A DNA stretch of 64,000 bases from Mantis religiosa (taxonomy: Eukaryota > Arthropoda > Insecta > Mantodea > Mantidae). The position numbers were made by a program, and so were the translations under genes. The stretch spans positions 106,356,685-106,420,684 of the forward strand of contig CM060953.1 of NCBI GenBank assembly GCA_030765055.1. Direction: 5' to 3'. The stretch's first letter is position 1. Each line of letters opens with the position of its first letter. The notes beneath the pieces were generated by a model, which was not told the origin of the DNA, did not search any database, and saw only the letters and a list, made by a program, of their open reading frames with translations. Below are positions 15,277-30,350 of the stretch, piece after piece.

Positions 15277-16889
15277 ACGTACAGAGGGGAATGTCAAAGC
15301 CATCACATAACGACAAACAATTCTAAGCTTTGGCTATCGTGTAAACCTTCCTGTATTCCCCTACTATTACTGCACGAGAAAGTAAATATGCTAAAGCATT
15401 TCAGCGAGCGTTTGTCTCCATTAATACGACGTATACAGCTATAATGCATTCTAAGAAAGTTTTGTAAAAGAGTAATTTCATGGATATGCTTCTTATCAAA
15501 TGATTGTAATCACAACGAAGGAATAGCTTTTCCTGTAATCAGAAAAAGATTCATTCATGTTTTTGAGCTTTAAAAATATATGAACAAGAATGTAACTCGT
15601 CAAAAGACAGAGCAAACGTACAAGATATATCATTTCTATACAACTTTCACGTTTACCCATATTTCACAGAGCACATGATCTTTATAACCAAATTTACTCA
15701 AAAGTTCCCATAAGATAAAATAAATCGGTTAAAATTAACAACATAAAGGAAACAAAATTTTTTTATTGTGTTTTATATGTGTTACTTATAGAAACACTTT
15801 GCTCATGGTTGATATATCTATGAAATTTAACCAGCTACGAATAATTTCAATTCCTCTTATAATTGATCAGTTTTATGCTCTCCAGGTGTGTATTTGAAGC
15901 TGCAGAACTTTTCGAAAATTTAAATTCATCTTATGTTGCAATGTTTAAGATATTAAAACGCTTCACAATATGAATTAGGTGAAGTATTCTTTGTCATTTA
16001 TTTCAAGACGCATTCTAGTTTTCAGTGAGCTTGTACGATGAATATATGAGCTATGTATAATTAAAAATTAGTAAGTAAACGCAAAGAACAGCAAAAATGT
16101 AAAACAATCCGTATGTGACCATACATTGCACCTAATAGTGTTTGTTAAATATATGTTACATATACATTTGTTATAACATTTTAAAATTGAATATTAAGCA
16201 ATACGTTTTGAAAATCCTTGAAACACTATTTAAAGCTGCAATGTATGTTTAGATACATTATATGTTGATTCTTAAAACTTTAATCTCGGTATCATCATAT
16301 GCACCACTTTATTGTTGAAGAATAATACTGCTACACAGTAATAAGGCATGGTGAAACGTCTAAGGTAATTCAGAGCACGGTAAATTCAAACAAGATCCGG
16401 GAAATTAAATTATATATTAGAAAGCATACTATTCCAGTGATAATTCGTGATATGGCCCAACATTGTTCAACCGTGTATACCAACGCTGAAATTTTTTACT
16501 AAGTAGAATAATTTAACTAAGTTATATTCCCAGTCAGCTATATTACCACTAATTTCATGGTAAGCTAGGTACATGCAGGCATCATACATGGCACACTTTC
16601 AAGATATTGCGACAAACGAAGTTTACACATAATGGAGGAAGCTGAACATCCTTAGCTTCCGTGAAGGCCGCGTCATCTTGTTTAGATTTGCCGACGTTCG
16701 CTCATCATTTCGAGAGCTTCTTCTGGACTCACAGGCCGTAGAAGCTTAACTTACGCATCCATATATGGACGAAGCTTTTACCCTCAGGGAGCTTCATATA
16801 ACGACACAATTTATATTACATTTTATCATTACATTTTATCATTACATAGTATATGCAAGTAATATTAACATAATTATATTGATTGCAAG
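15277..16889. other. Unassigned AT-rich interval
   Basis: No gene, RNA or repeat family recognised. Confidence 0.4.
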
Positions 16890-16899
16890 CATCATCATC

Positions 16900-16978
<79 letters not shown>

Positions 16979-17001
16979 CCACCACCACCACCATTATTAT
17001 T
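16890..17001. repeat. (ATC)n / (ACC)n / (ATT)n compound microsatellite
   Basis: ATC units to about 16977 are followed by ACC units and a short ATT run. The aspartate- or isoleucine-rich frames are artefacts. Confidence 0.95.
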
Positions 17002-17697
17002 TAAAACGAATAATTGCAAATTTTCTTTTTAGTACAGTAACTAGTCATCTAAATTAGTTAACTGGATAACTTTTCATCCAAGGTTTCTAGGTAAAAATAG
17101 GTTTCAATGCTCATTAAGAGCACAGACACCTAAATATTTCTGTAGTTCAAGAATATGCTGTGCTGAAATATTCCTATTTATTCATATATGCGCTTATTTT
17201 GTTTGGAATTTCGTTTCTAAAGCCTCCTACATACAGTTTTCTTTCTGTTTTACAGTCAGTTTCCCCAACAAAAGCAACAAGCGGAGAGAAAGCAATTTTA
17301 AAATGGAATGATGCCACATAAATGAGCAGTTTGTGCGACATTGGAATACGTTCAGTGAATTACAGAGACGCGCCATTATTTATTTGGTATATGTGAAGGG
17401 TGTTCAGTAAACTGTGTCGACATACGCGATTTAAGCTCACGTAGCACCGGTCTGGGCTCTCCTGGGAACCTTATGTTACGAGAATAAAGCAGCCGTTGGT
17501 AATGCTTAAAGCTGCTGACCTGTATACAAGGAAAAAGCAAGGAGGATCATGAAATATATATATCTTGCCTTGTACAATAGAAAACTGCTTTTGTAACTAA
17601 GCAACTGGCCTTCTCTCAAGGCTTTTCAGATCTGCAATGAACGACACCATTTGTTATCTTTGTCATTCGACTTTGAAAGTTATGAGCAAGTATAATT
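17002..17697. other. Unassigned interval
   Basis: No supported feature between the ATC array and the solo LTR. Confidence 0.35.
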
Positions 17698-17701
17698 ATA
17701 T

Positions 17702-18173
17702 TGTGACTTTTGTGGGTTCGTAGAATTAAAAGGCCGAGTTGCAGAAATTAATTTCCGTAGAAATACTCTTATAGATTACAGCAGCATTACGATACATACA
17801 CCATCAGTTTACCAAGATCGATCACAATAACAAACAGTGACAGCAGATTACATCATTAGCTCTCGTTACAACAACACAGCTGGTTCTCTCTCATTTCACA
17901 ACACTGCTTCAATCCTACTGTCCGGCTGGTGGGTCACAATCACTTATATATCTAATTCACAACTCGAGAAACTTCTCAAGCAAACGAGAAAAACAACCAC
18001 TCTCCGTCAATCGAGATATCACTAGAATCTTCCAAACGCGAAATCCGAGCTGTGCTGGCAAGTCCTTTGTATACACTAGCCGCGCTGCTTATCAAGCTCT
18101 TTATTACCGTGAAACCTTATCCGCCGTCTATTATCTATTTGCGCCGAAACTGTTTATGCCTGCTACCGCGACA
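17702..18173 (-). mobile_element. Solo Gypsy-type LTR, minus sense
   Basis: The plus strand reads TGTGAC at 17702 and ends CGCGACA at 18173. Both sides are flanked by ATAT (17698-17701 and 18174-18177), a 4-bp target duplication. Its terminal sequence, with GTGGGTTCGTAGAATTAAAAGG, is shared with the LTRs at 25635, 27221, 50613 and the 55171 end. In the paired element the gag runs on the minus strand, so the sense strand here is minus. No internal region remains, consistent with LTR-LTR recombination. The 62-codon frame inside it also occurs in the related LTR at 50.6-51.1 kb, but this is explained by sequence relatedness. Confidence 0.88.
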
Positions 18174-18177
18174 ATAT

Positions 18178-18840
18178 TAAAAATGTTGTTATTATTGAGG
18201 GTGTTAACTAAGAAACCACAGCACAGCTTTTGTTAATTCTGTTATAATTTGAAAAACACTATTCCTCCTGACGGACATAAAATATTCTTCTTTTCGTTTT
18301 AATTCCTAATTAATAAAGAAATAAATGTAGGAGTGAAAAGTGTATAAGGAGATGACTCTGTCTTTTCGTTGAGAATACTGAAAAGTAAAAAAAATGTTGT
18401 GCTCTTTGATTTATGGAAAGTGCCCTAAAAGTCAACGGATGTATCGTTCGCCATTGATGGGGATGGTCTGGATTTAGCAGAGCTCAGAACGAAACAAAAG
18501 ACAACCAAATTTGCTTATAATTGTACGATATGTCATACCATAGTTATGTCATAACAGTTAAATAACCATTACATAAGCAAGTTGATGTACTTCCACTTCA
18601 ATATGTTATAGTCTAATACATTACCTGCGTAAGCTGTAAGAAGGGATGTATGTGCAGCGTAAAAGCAGAAGTTGTCAGCATGATTTTAATAATTAGCATT
18701 TAGAAGATATTTTCCTCCATGGTGCAGCTAAGTTGGCAATTTCCAGAGACCTTAAACTTGATGATTAGATACTGATGTTATATATGTACTTAATCATGAT
18801 TTACACACTATCAACTATCCCTATAAAAGTGCCAAACCAT
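18178..18840. other. Unassigned AT-rich interval
   Basis: No supported feature. Confidence 0.35.
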
Positions 18841-18844
18841 CTAT

Positions 18845-19190
18845 CTTCTTCTTCTCTTAATGTAGGACACAGTCCTGTTCACTTAAGATAAACCTTATGC
18901 CATTTTAGGCATCGGGTGAGGGAGCCATAACTATGGATCAGAGAGAAATCCAAGGGACGGGTTACCATCCGGGTGCCCGGAATGAGAGTGAGGGAAGTAG
19001 ATGAACTGAATTAGGGCGAAGGAGATGTAAGGAAAGATGATAGTGGTGCAATATGGTGGAATGATGGCGTAGGAAACCGGAGGTCCAGAAGAAAACTCGC
19101 CCCGGCACCATGTTGTCCACCACAAATCTCACTTTGCGGGTGCTTTGGTGAGTCACGCGGTCTAACCGCTCAGCTACGACGCGACATGAA
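18845..19190 (-). repeat. Probable second tRNA-derived SINE family
   Basis: On the minus strand a tRNA-like head (CGTAGCTGAGCGGTTAGACC, 19160-19185) precedes a GC-richer body with GAGTTTTCTTCTGGACCTCC and a C/T/A-rich run. This is the layout of arthropod tRNA-derived SINEs. The box B is degenerate and no second copy is present in this window, so the family assignment is tentative. Confidence 0.5.
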
Positions 19191-19860
19191 ACCGTACTAA
19201 AATTAGAGGTACAATATTTTATTACGAAATTGTTTAAAAATAAAAAAAGAAAAGCACTTGAGAATTAAGTAAGGGTTAATTTAAAACAGTCTTGACTGCC
19301 ATAAAGCAAATGAAATTGCTGAAAACACATATCAAAATACCCTTACAAATACGAAGATACCACTTGCAATTTAAAAATACCTGCATCAGAACTCAAAAAC
19401 GCTGTATATCATCCTCATTAGGCAAAATGGCCTTAAAAGTGTTGAAAATTTTCTAAAAGTACCTCTCAATATGAACTAAATATTCTAAAACTCTTTCGAT
19501 GTTATCTAAGAATGTACTACATACCGCCACTTATAGCTAAAAACCTGTTTGTATTGCATTCACTTGTCCAAATGTTACTAAAGTTTTTATTCTCCTATCT
19601 GCTTTATGTTAAACGTATTGCTAATTTTCTTGTAGGTGCAAGAAGAATATTGGAACACATTATGGTGTAACCAGCAGTCAAATCTCTTAAGGGCTGTCTT
19701 TTTGTGATGGCGTTGACATTCAGTTTTGTTTGCAAGTTCGTGACCTAAAAAGGCGAATAGCGACTCCCTATTTTAGACAAACACAACAACTGGAAAATTT
19801 AAATAAATAAGAAGGACTTCTCAGAAAAATATCGGCATGCAGGCACACATACACACACTC
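19191..19860. other. Unassigned AT-rich interval
   Basis: No supported feature. Confidence 0.35.
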
Positions 19861-20030
<170 letters not shown>

Positions 20031-20414
20031 GCAAACACATACACGTGCACACACAAAATGACTTTGGCGTACATTTGACATTACATGGCGCACTCCTTTT
20101 GACGGGATGTATACTTTTGTGCAATAAGATTTTCTCTATATCTTTATGTAAATATGCAACTTATCCAGAATGTAGATGATTTCTGAGAGCCTTGCAAGCG
20201 TAATCAAGGTATATATTGCATCTGGCATGGAAATTTCTCAAAAATTTGGTATTTTAATCCAAATCATTAGCGTCACTTTTGAGAAAATCAAAATTTTAGA
20301 AAAATATACCTTGAAATTATTGTTTCGGATTTTCTTGAACATTTTCGTGCTACTACTTTTGACACTGATTTTAAACAGCTAATTTTGCGTTTAAGCAGTG
20401 TTTTCGTTTCTATT

Positions 20415-20438
20415 CACACACACACAAACACACACACA

Positions 20439-20503
<65 letters not shown>
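20415..20503. repeat. (CA)n microsatellite
   Basis: CA units with two AA interruptions near the start (20426-20442). Confidence 0.95.
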
Positions 20504-20509
<6 letters not shown>

Positions 20510-23070
20510 TCACTCTTTTTCCTAAATGTCCCATTTTGAACCAGTGAGGCATAAAACATGTAATACTACTGTAATCTTGGAATCGAATTTTTAAGCGAAA
20601 TATAATATCCAGTTCCTCTACTTCTCCCTCACAACAAAATAAAAATAATATTAAACTGGAATAAACTGGAATATTGCTATCAACATCCTAAATACGTCTG
20701 AGAAGCATTAAATTATAAGTATGAGATATCAGAAATTTCAAAGGTGTCTAAAATGTACATAGACGTAGCAGGAATTATTTTAAAAGTTGGTTAAAGAGGC
20801 GCAAAAGAAGTCAGATAACCCTGTAAGCGGCTAAAATATCATCATAATAATCGGAACTGTTACGAAAATGATTAAACGTGTGTCCACTAGTGCAGGAGTC
20901 CGAATACTTATATAACACCTAGAATAACAGGAAAACATCTACAAATAATGTAAAAAGGCCTTAGCTTCGGTCCACATTGGGAGGGAAAACAGGGTTGAAA
21001 TCTGTTAGGTTAGACATAGTCAAGTCGTCATGGAAGCCCTTAATCTGAACATTGTCCATCAGATCATTTACCATTTCCTTTCCAGGAGCGTGTGTAGCAC
21101 ATGCTTAGGAAAGTGTTCTCAAATCCAGCCTCTGCTCCCTCTCTCTTTCTCCCTCTCTCTCTATATCTGTCAGCTTTCTAGTATTCTCTACCTAGATTAT
21201 GCATGGCGCCGACTTGCGCACTGAACTAAATCACCTCAGCTTGTACTCCCTGTCACTTTTCTATTGTTACCAAAGTGCAGCGATCTTCACTACGAAATGA
21301 CTAGAACTTGTAAAGCTGTTGAAGAGAGACTAAGTAACTTCGAAGTTATGAGCTAATATTTCCTATCTATTTCTGTAAATTACATTGTATTTTACCTCCT
21401 TTATCAGAGAAATATGTCGGGGCTTAGACACTACAGTGCTAATAGGTAAGTGAGATGTGTTTATCATTAGAAGTTTCTAGATTCCTCAGCATTAACTTCA
21501 AAATGGAGGACCTAAAGGGCTATTATTGAAATGAGTTCAACCATCATTCCACATCTAATACATCACTTCGTCAAAGCTAGCTAGAGCATAGTACATAGTA
21601 AATTGATGTAGTACGAGTTTTCTTGTAGTACAGACAAATTGGAATGGTTACTCGTAGTTTTTGTTTAACAAAGAAAACTATTTTTAAAAATTCACTTTAC
21701 TGTTACATTGGTTTCAACTATTCCTTTAGCTACATGGAGAGTATTCATTTAAATAGAAACTGACAAGCTACTGTATAAAGGAACTGTGTCGTCAGATTTA
21801 AAAATAAGTATTACAAGATACTTCTTCATACTGGTTCGAACGTCTCATTTCTCAATGTACATGTTCATTGTAAGATGAGGTAGTTAAGCTTAACTAACCT
21901 CTAAAAGCGAAATTAGACCCCTATAATGCCCGGATAGAGAAGTTTTCGGGTTCCGAATAGCGTGGCAAAGCTGCACAAAGGTAAATAAAGCGCTGCTTCA
22001 GTAGCTTCAAGCCCTCAGGACACGAGAGCTCTAAGCGCATTTCACAGCATGTTCTTTCTGGTTTAGCCCTGTCTACATACGTTCACAAAGAAATATTAGT
22101 ATTATCAAAGCTATAAGACAAATATAATCATCACGCTACAAATAAATAAGAATTGTACTTTAATATATGCATTCCTTTAAACTCGTGCACATTAGGAATT
22201 TATCTTTAGGTATATGATCCGTGCGTAAAGAATAAGGATATTTACAAATAGTATAAAAATCGTTTGAATGTTACAGCTTTAAGAATGGAGGGGAAAACAA
22301 AAGTTGTTTTACTGACAGAACTCTGGCAAAACAAGGTAAGTTGAAAGGCCTGTTCAGCTGCTTGGTAGTAGTTGCAAAAGTTCATTTAAAATTTTGAGGG
22401 GTGAAAGAAGATTTCAAAGCAAAGTTTCGTGAGGAATGTAACAAATATTGATTGAGATATTTAGACGTTTCGTATTTGTAAGTGTAGTTACATTTCGAAC
22501 TCCCGTAAATTGATTACATAGAGGAATTTGCAGGTCTTCCAACAGCCTCCATGCACAGTCGCCGAGAACTGTTAACCCTGACATGAACAAAAACGCCAAC
22601 TTTAGTACCCAAACATTTCAAACACGAGTCATTTCACGTTAGGCAACCTCTCTACGTTAGTATAACAGGACTAATTACCAAAGTCTCAACCTTTCAATTT
22701 CCTCTGCTGCATCAGTGGGGATTATAACTATTACCTACTCAATATAACTTCGAACTTTAAATTCACCCTAGAAAAACTTAAATATATACATTGCCGAAAT
22801 TAGCAAATTTCTTGCAATTGTCTGTATAACACACTTTGTTTGCGTTCTTACCATCACCGTGAAAACAAATAACTGGCATTTCGTAGCAATATACAGTTCA
22901 CAAAAAGATCTTACAAGAAACAAGGTGTTAAAAGTATATGATTCTTCATATACTATTTTGAGCCTTTTGAGAGGATTAAGCACTTTAAGCATTAGTTGAA
23001 GTAAAGCAAATGATAACAATTAGTACACTTTAATTACTAAATATTACAGGAGTTTAACTAGATAATGGTA
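20504..23070. other. Unassigned AT-rich interval
   Basis: About 2.6 kb with only short open frames lacking motifs. A small CT-rich patch lies at about 21130-21165. No supported feature. Confidence 0.4.
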
Positions 23071-23073
23071 TAT

Positions 23074-25630
<2,557 letters not shown>

Positions 25631-25634
25631 ATAT

Positions 25635-26206
25635 TGTGACTTTGTGGGTTCGTGAAATGAAAAGTCCAAATACACCACTCAACAATGTTCTTTATTTCCA
25701 CCGACTTACAGTTAAACACTTGCCAATTACACAGAATTACGCGCTGCAACAATTACAATTCACCAGTTCGTCCGTTACAATTTCCTTGTACTCGCGGTTA
25801 CGTAAGCTCCGGTCCACATTCACAGTTACGTACAGTCTTCCGTTGCACAATCTTCTCGTACATTAACACGTCACTGACTAACACTGCCTTCTTACACCAA
25901 GAACTGTCCTCACTCACACACACTAACCAACTGATTGACCAACTCCCAACTCCACTCTGTCCGTCTGTAACCCTGTTATATAGGAATATCGCCCACTTCT
26001 CCGCTTTTCTGGTTCCCAGGCGAAGATTCCAGTAAACGAAAGATCGAGAATCAGGTGTAGGAGAAACAGGCGACACAGTCATGTTTTTCCCCTGACCACA
26101 GCCTGTCACCACTATAGGACAAACGAGGAGGAGGTGTGGCTAACCGAACCTCCCCCTGCCTTCCGCTGCCAGCTGCTTTCACAGGGTGTTCAGCGGTCGC
26201 GTTACA
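25635..26206 (-). repeat. 3' LTR (sense minus) of the Gypsy element
   Basis: Direct copy of 27221-27794. It carries the AATAAA signal and the terminal dinucleotides TG/CA. Confidence 0.92.
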
Positions 26207-26910
26207 CTGCTCCTTCCTCAAAGCTGGTCGCCTCGAACAGCCCCATCGTAGCGTGCGAGGCGGTCCAGGTGTACCACCAGCATCTGCTCGGAGTCTCAGC
26301 CATAAGTAGCGCTGCGTAGTTTGTGAATCATTCGGTTCGCTCCCAGGTGTCCTCCTGAAGTACCGGCGTGCACTTCCTCCAAGACTTCCGGGACCTTGCT
26401 CCGGGGAAGTACCAACTGTCCTCTCTGCGCCTTCCCATCGGATGACTCCCATACCCGGAACAGCACGCCCTCTCTGGTCCTTCAACGAGTCCCATTGGCC
26501 CAGTACGACTTGTAGGTGGCGCTCCTCGGTGCGATGTCCTCCCAGGTTGGTCTCGTCCCTGCGTCCACTTCCCTCAAGAGTGGCCCCAAGTCTGCGTCCG
26601 CCAGCTGCTCCCTCCTCAGCCTGCGCTAATCCAGCCTTCAGCAGGCACTGCCACAGCTACTCGGACTGCTGCGCACGCTCCTCCTCTTCCACTCTTGTGC
26701 GCTCGTGGCCGTCCTGGATCTGCGATAGGACACCTCCAATGCAATGGTCGCTGGCGTCGGTGTCCACAATGAAGGCGCCACCCGGTTGTGGGAAACCCAA
26801 AATTGAAGCACTGCACAGGGTCCCCTTCGGGTGCTGGAAAGCGTTTCGGCGTCCTCCGTCCACACATAAGGCCGGTTTTCCTCCGTCAGGCGGTGAGGGG
26901 TTTGCGATGT
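26207..26910 (-). pseudogene. Gypsy pol remnant (RNase H and integrase-linker fragments)
   Basis: The minus-strand frame around 26657-26870 reads as a retroviral-type RNase H start: a TEDAE segment in one frame, and ILGFPQPGGAFIVDTDASDH followed by GGVLSQIQDGHE in another, so a frameshift splits it. Further along (about 26207-26420) a degraded segment with YLWLRLRADA resembles the region before the integrase zinc-binding domain. Protease, reverse transcriptase and the integrase core are absent. The piece is joined directly to gag, so most of pol was lost by deletion. Confidence 0.75.
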
Positions 26911-27212
26911 TGTCGGCCTTTTTCCTCTAAATCATTAAGGCGGTCGTCTACTTGACCCTTCCGTTTGCCCAGGTTCGCGACGTCATCCCTCACGCCGGCC
27001 AAACGTTCCTCAAACTTTGCGGCGAGAGCCTCGTTCGCCGCCTTCATTTCCGAGATTAGTTCGGCCTTCATTTCTTCCATCTTCCCGGCGATGTTGTCGT
27101 TGGCCGTCTTCATTTCTTTCAGTTCCGCCTTCATTTCCATCATCGTCTCCAAATTTTCTCCAATGCCGCGTCCATGGTTGTAATGCTCGGTGATGTTATC
27201 TTCCCGCTTCCT
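26895..27212 (-). CDS. Gypsy Gag N-terminal coiled-coil fragment
   Basis: The minus-strand frame entering from the LTR encodes a strongly helical, Glu/Lys/Met-rich region. Repeated heptad-like segments such as EMKAELKEMKTANDN and EMKAELISEMKAANEA are followed by an Ala/Arg/Asp-rich helix. No matrix, capsid or CCHC zinc knuckle follows, because the frame runs into the pol deletion and stops at about 26886. A related, shorter Gag start (EEMKTANDNLMAELK) occurs at 55193-55282. The coiled coil would normally support Gag assembly, which is an inference. Confidence 0.6.
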
Positions 27213-27220
27213 GACACCAG

Positions 27221-27794
27221 TGTGACTTTGTAGGTTCGTGAAATGAAAAGTCCAAATACACCAATCAACAATGTTCTTTATTTCCACCGACTTACAGTTA
27301 AACACTTGCCAATTACACAGAATTACGCGCTGCAACAATTACAATTCACCAGTTCGTCCGTTACAATTTCTTGTACTCGCGGTTACGTAAGCTCCGGTCC
27401 ACATTCACAGTTACGTACAGTCTTCCGTTGCACAATCTTCTCGTACATTAACACGTCACTGACTAACACTGCCTTCTTACACCAAGAACTGTCCTCACTC
27501 ACACACACACTAACCAACTGATTGACCAACTCCAACTCCACTCTGTCCGTCTGTAACCCTGTTTATATAGGAATATCGCCCACTTCTCCGCTTTTCTGGT
27601 TCCCAGGCGAAGATTCCAGTAAACGAAAGATCGAGAATCAGGTGTAGGAGAAACAGGCGACACAGTCATGTTTTTCCCCTGACCACAGCCTGTCACCACT
27701 ATAGGACAAACGAGGAGGAGGTGTGGCTAACCGAACCTCCCCCTGCCTTCCGCTGCCAGCTGCTTTCACAGGGTGTTCCAGCGGTCGCGTTACA
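27221..27794 (-). repeat. 5' LTR (sense minus) of the Gypsy element
   Basis: Direct copy of 25635-26206 with about two substitutions and several one- or two-base indels seen by eye. Confidence 0.92.
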
Positions 27795-27798
27795 ATAT

Positions 27799-28216
27799 TG
27801 TAAGTAATGTAATCACATTTGCACTAACTACATCGCAAAGCAAGAAAGCGTATCGGGAAAAATTCGCAATACAGAGATGTTTACCTCAAATTATCGCACA
27901 TACAAGGTGAGTTCAGTGTAGATATGGTCTGTTCAGATGTAATCAGGTCTTCTGTACAGCAATTTGTCATACATCGGCAGGCACGAGAAAACATATTATA
28001 TAGACACATGCAGCTTCCAGTCGCTCTATTTGTGTTCGTAACTCACTGCACACCAACTTAACTAATATTTCACTCTTCTAATCGACCAGATAAGACCTGA
28101 TAAGGGATGATCACTGCGCTGGTCACCTGAAGATCGATACGCCTCAAAGCTCTGTCGGAGTAATATATGTTCACTACAACATTGTTTAGAAGTACCCATA
28201 ATCATATATATTGTTG
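27799..28216. other. Unassigned interval
   Basis: No supported feature between the Gypsy element and the SINE fragment. Confidence 0.35.
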
Positions 28217-28307
28217 TAAATTTACGTCTCCAAAGTTAAGTCATCGGACGGTGAATGAAATGGGTGAAATAATTCTCAAATGTGTCCAGGGTCCATGGAG
28301 CTTAGAA
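28217..28307 (-). mobile_element. tRNA-derived SINE, copy 3 (3' part only)
   Basis: Only the 3' body of the SINE is present: the ACGTC...AAGTTAAGTC end, CGGACGGTGAATGAAATGGG and GTCCATGGAGCTTAG. The tRNA-like head is missing, as in 5'-truncated copies. Confidence 0.8.
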
Positions 28308-29035
28308 GGCTTAAAAGCTTGTGTAACGGTCACGTTAAAATCAAGAGTACTACCACATTCCAACAACAATATACAAAAACAGAACATACATACCTTGTGT
28401 TCTAAGCAAGATAAATAAAATGTTAGGCGCATCGTATAATTGATGTATTAAGGAGAATTGCCAAAGAATATCAAGCTTGCTGAACCTGAATTTATTTCTC
28501 GTAGCCATGTGGATGTTTGCTGAATCCTGTGTATAGCTAGAGAGATAATTAGAGCCAGTTTTACTGCGTACTAACAAGGTGCTGTTTTTTTCTATTTTTT
28601 TATTTCAAAGAAGAAGGAGGAGGAGGAAAAATTAATTTATGGAAATCTCACTGTATTGGAGGCACAGTGGGGTGTGTGAGCTTCACCTCAAGAGTACTAT
28701 ACAACTAAAAACCTCCACCGGATTGAAAGGGAGTAATCTGCTGCGGTAAACCCTAAGGCATCCGTGCAGTGGGAATAAGTATTTTGTGTAAGGAGACAAA
28801 CCTGACTAGGAGCCCAGCTTGCCCATAACGGAGTGTAGGTGAAAGTTGGGTTGAATTCAGGTAAGGATAGATGTTGTTAGGTAAGGAGGAACCTCCTCCG
28901 TTGCCTGAAGAGTCCTCTTTTGAAGCTCAGTGAGTCAATGCGTGAGTCAAGTGTGTGTCACTGTTGGTGATTGGTGATCGGTTCCTCGCGTCTAGGCCGT
29001 TTCTGTTGGTGGAGTTGTCGGCTTGGCGTCCAGGG

Positions 29036-29890
29036 TTATTGGCAGATGTCTTGCCGGTGCAGGTGGTTGAATGGTGGAGCTGACGAAATTTTGCAGACCC
29101 CAGAGGCTCTCCGCGAGATTATCCAGCTTCCGGTGAATAGTGAGAAGTTCTGAGGTGAAGTCTGCCACGTTGACTGATGATGCCTGGAACTGTCTCTGAG
29201 GAGGTCCTCCAAAGCGGTCAGCCTGGACGCTATAATCAGGAACTCTGAATGGAGGTCCTGTACGGCCTCCCCTGCACCGGACTTCCTCCTTGAGCTGCTC
29301 CTAGCTGATGAGATGGTCTGGTGCTGTTGGTTGTTGTTGAGGAGGTTGCTGGTGTGGCAGCTGTTGAGTGCTCGGCTGCCGCTGAGATGTTGGTGGTGCC
29401 GAAGGTACAGACGATACCTTCCTGCAGGGATGGAGGTGGCAGAGTGCCTGCCCGGTAAAGTTGTTTTGTTCATCACAGAAGGCACAATAACGGCGGCGGT
29501 GGTGGAGGTCATGCTGTGGGCCAGCCGAGGTGGGAATGGAGGCACCACAATAGTGGCACCTCGACAAGGCTGCAGAGGACTCTGCTGCATGCCCGTAGAC
29601 GCCGCAGCGGTGGCATGGAGCTGGTAGGCTCTCCCGGCTAGCCTTGGTCCTCAGCACCCGCCTTAATAAGGGCAAGCCGGTAACCAAGGCAGTTTCCAGG
29701 TTGCTGGCTAGCTCCACTCGGTCGAGTGGTGTCGGGCCCCGGGCTGACATGCTGCGCTTGGCCCTAATTGCTGAGGGCCACTGCTGCTGCGCTGCAGCAA
29801 CCACGAAGCATGCTTGCAGATCCCGGCTTTCTCCCTTCATCACGATCTGGTGCAATGTGGGGGTGGCGGCAGCTTTTGTCTGACTGCCAC
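29036..29890 (-). pseudogene. LINE ORF1 (Gag-like, C2HC zinc knuckle)
   Basis: Two overlapping minus-strand frames (29301-29855 and 29036-29590) make up one frameshifted protein. The first has the zinc-binding segment CHRCGVYGHA followed by RCHYCGA, the PRE_C2HC/CCHC style found in ORF1 of Jockey- and R1-type LINEs. Then comes a Cys/His-rich segment with YCAFCDE, and then a Pro/Gln/Ser-rich linker. The second frame continues with a Ser/Arg-rich part and a short leucine-rich segment (ASRLTALEDLLRDS). Such proteins bind the element RNA. One cysteine of the first knuckle appears to be replaced by Ser, and no intact full-length frame exists. Confidence 0.6.
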
Positions 29891-29899
29891 CGTGAGCTG

Positions 29900-30350
29900 T
29901 CCTACTTCCGGCTGGGAGTCAGGCCCAAGTTCGGGCAGCAGTGAGCCCTCTGCTGAGCTTGAGCTGCGGTGGCGTGGCGCGGCTGGTTGGCGGCGGCTGG
30001 TGACTGGCCTGTTCCCGGCTGGAAGTCTGGGCTAGGTTTGGGCAGCGGTGAGCTCGCTGCTGAGCTTGAGCTGTGGTGGCTTGGCGCGGCTGGTTGGCGG
30101 CGGCTGGTGACTGGCCTGTTCCCGGCTGGAAGTCTGGGCTAGGTTCGGGCAGCGGTGAGCTAGCTGCTGAGCTTGAGCTGTGGTGGCTTGGCGTGGCTGG
30201 TTGGCGGCGGCTGGTGACTGGCCTGTTCCCGACTGGAAGTCTGGGCTAGGTTCGGGCAGCGGTGAGCCCGCTGCTGAGCTTGAGCTGTGGTGGCTTGGCG
30301 CAGCTGGTTGGCGGCAGTCGGTGATTTGCCTGCTCTCGGCTGGGAGGCAG
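29900..30350. repeat. 107-bp tandem repeat, about four copies
   Basis: The marker GCTGAGCTTGAGCTG recurs at 29952, 30059, 30166 and 30273, an exact 107-bp period. Units share TGGCTTGGCGCGGCTGGTTGG and GACTGGCCTGTTCCCG segments, and the outer units are more divergent. It lies immediately 5' of the LINE ORF1 on the minus strand, where promoter monomers occur in some LINEs. Confidence 0.92.

Larger units (their letters stand above)
25635..27794 (-). mobile_element. Gypsy LTR retrotransposon, internally deleted
   Basis: Two direct repeats of 572 bp (25635-26206) and 574 bp (27221-27794) bracket about 1.0 kb. Each LTR runs TGTGAC...GTTACA on the plus strand, and ATAT target duplications flank the element (25631-25634 and 27795-27798). 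The retained gag and pol pieces lie on the minus strand. Next to the minus-strand 5' LTR the sequence CTGGTGTCAGGAAGCGGG occupies the primer-binding position, and the primer may be a Leu tRNA. Minus-strand AATAAA signals are at 25691-25696 and 27277-27282. The LTRs differ by only a few substitutions and one- or two-base indels, so insertion is recent. Confidence 0.93.

Noticed and set aside
17837..18025. Short protein shared by the two solo LTRs (also at 50789-50986)
   Set aside because: The similarity is explained by the LTRs being related DNA. No independent evidence of translation exists and the frames differ at their C-termini.
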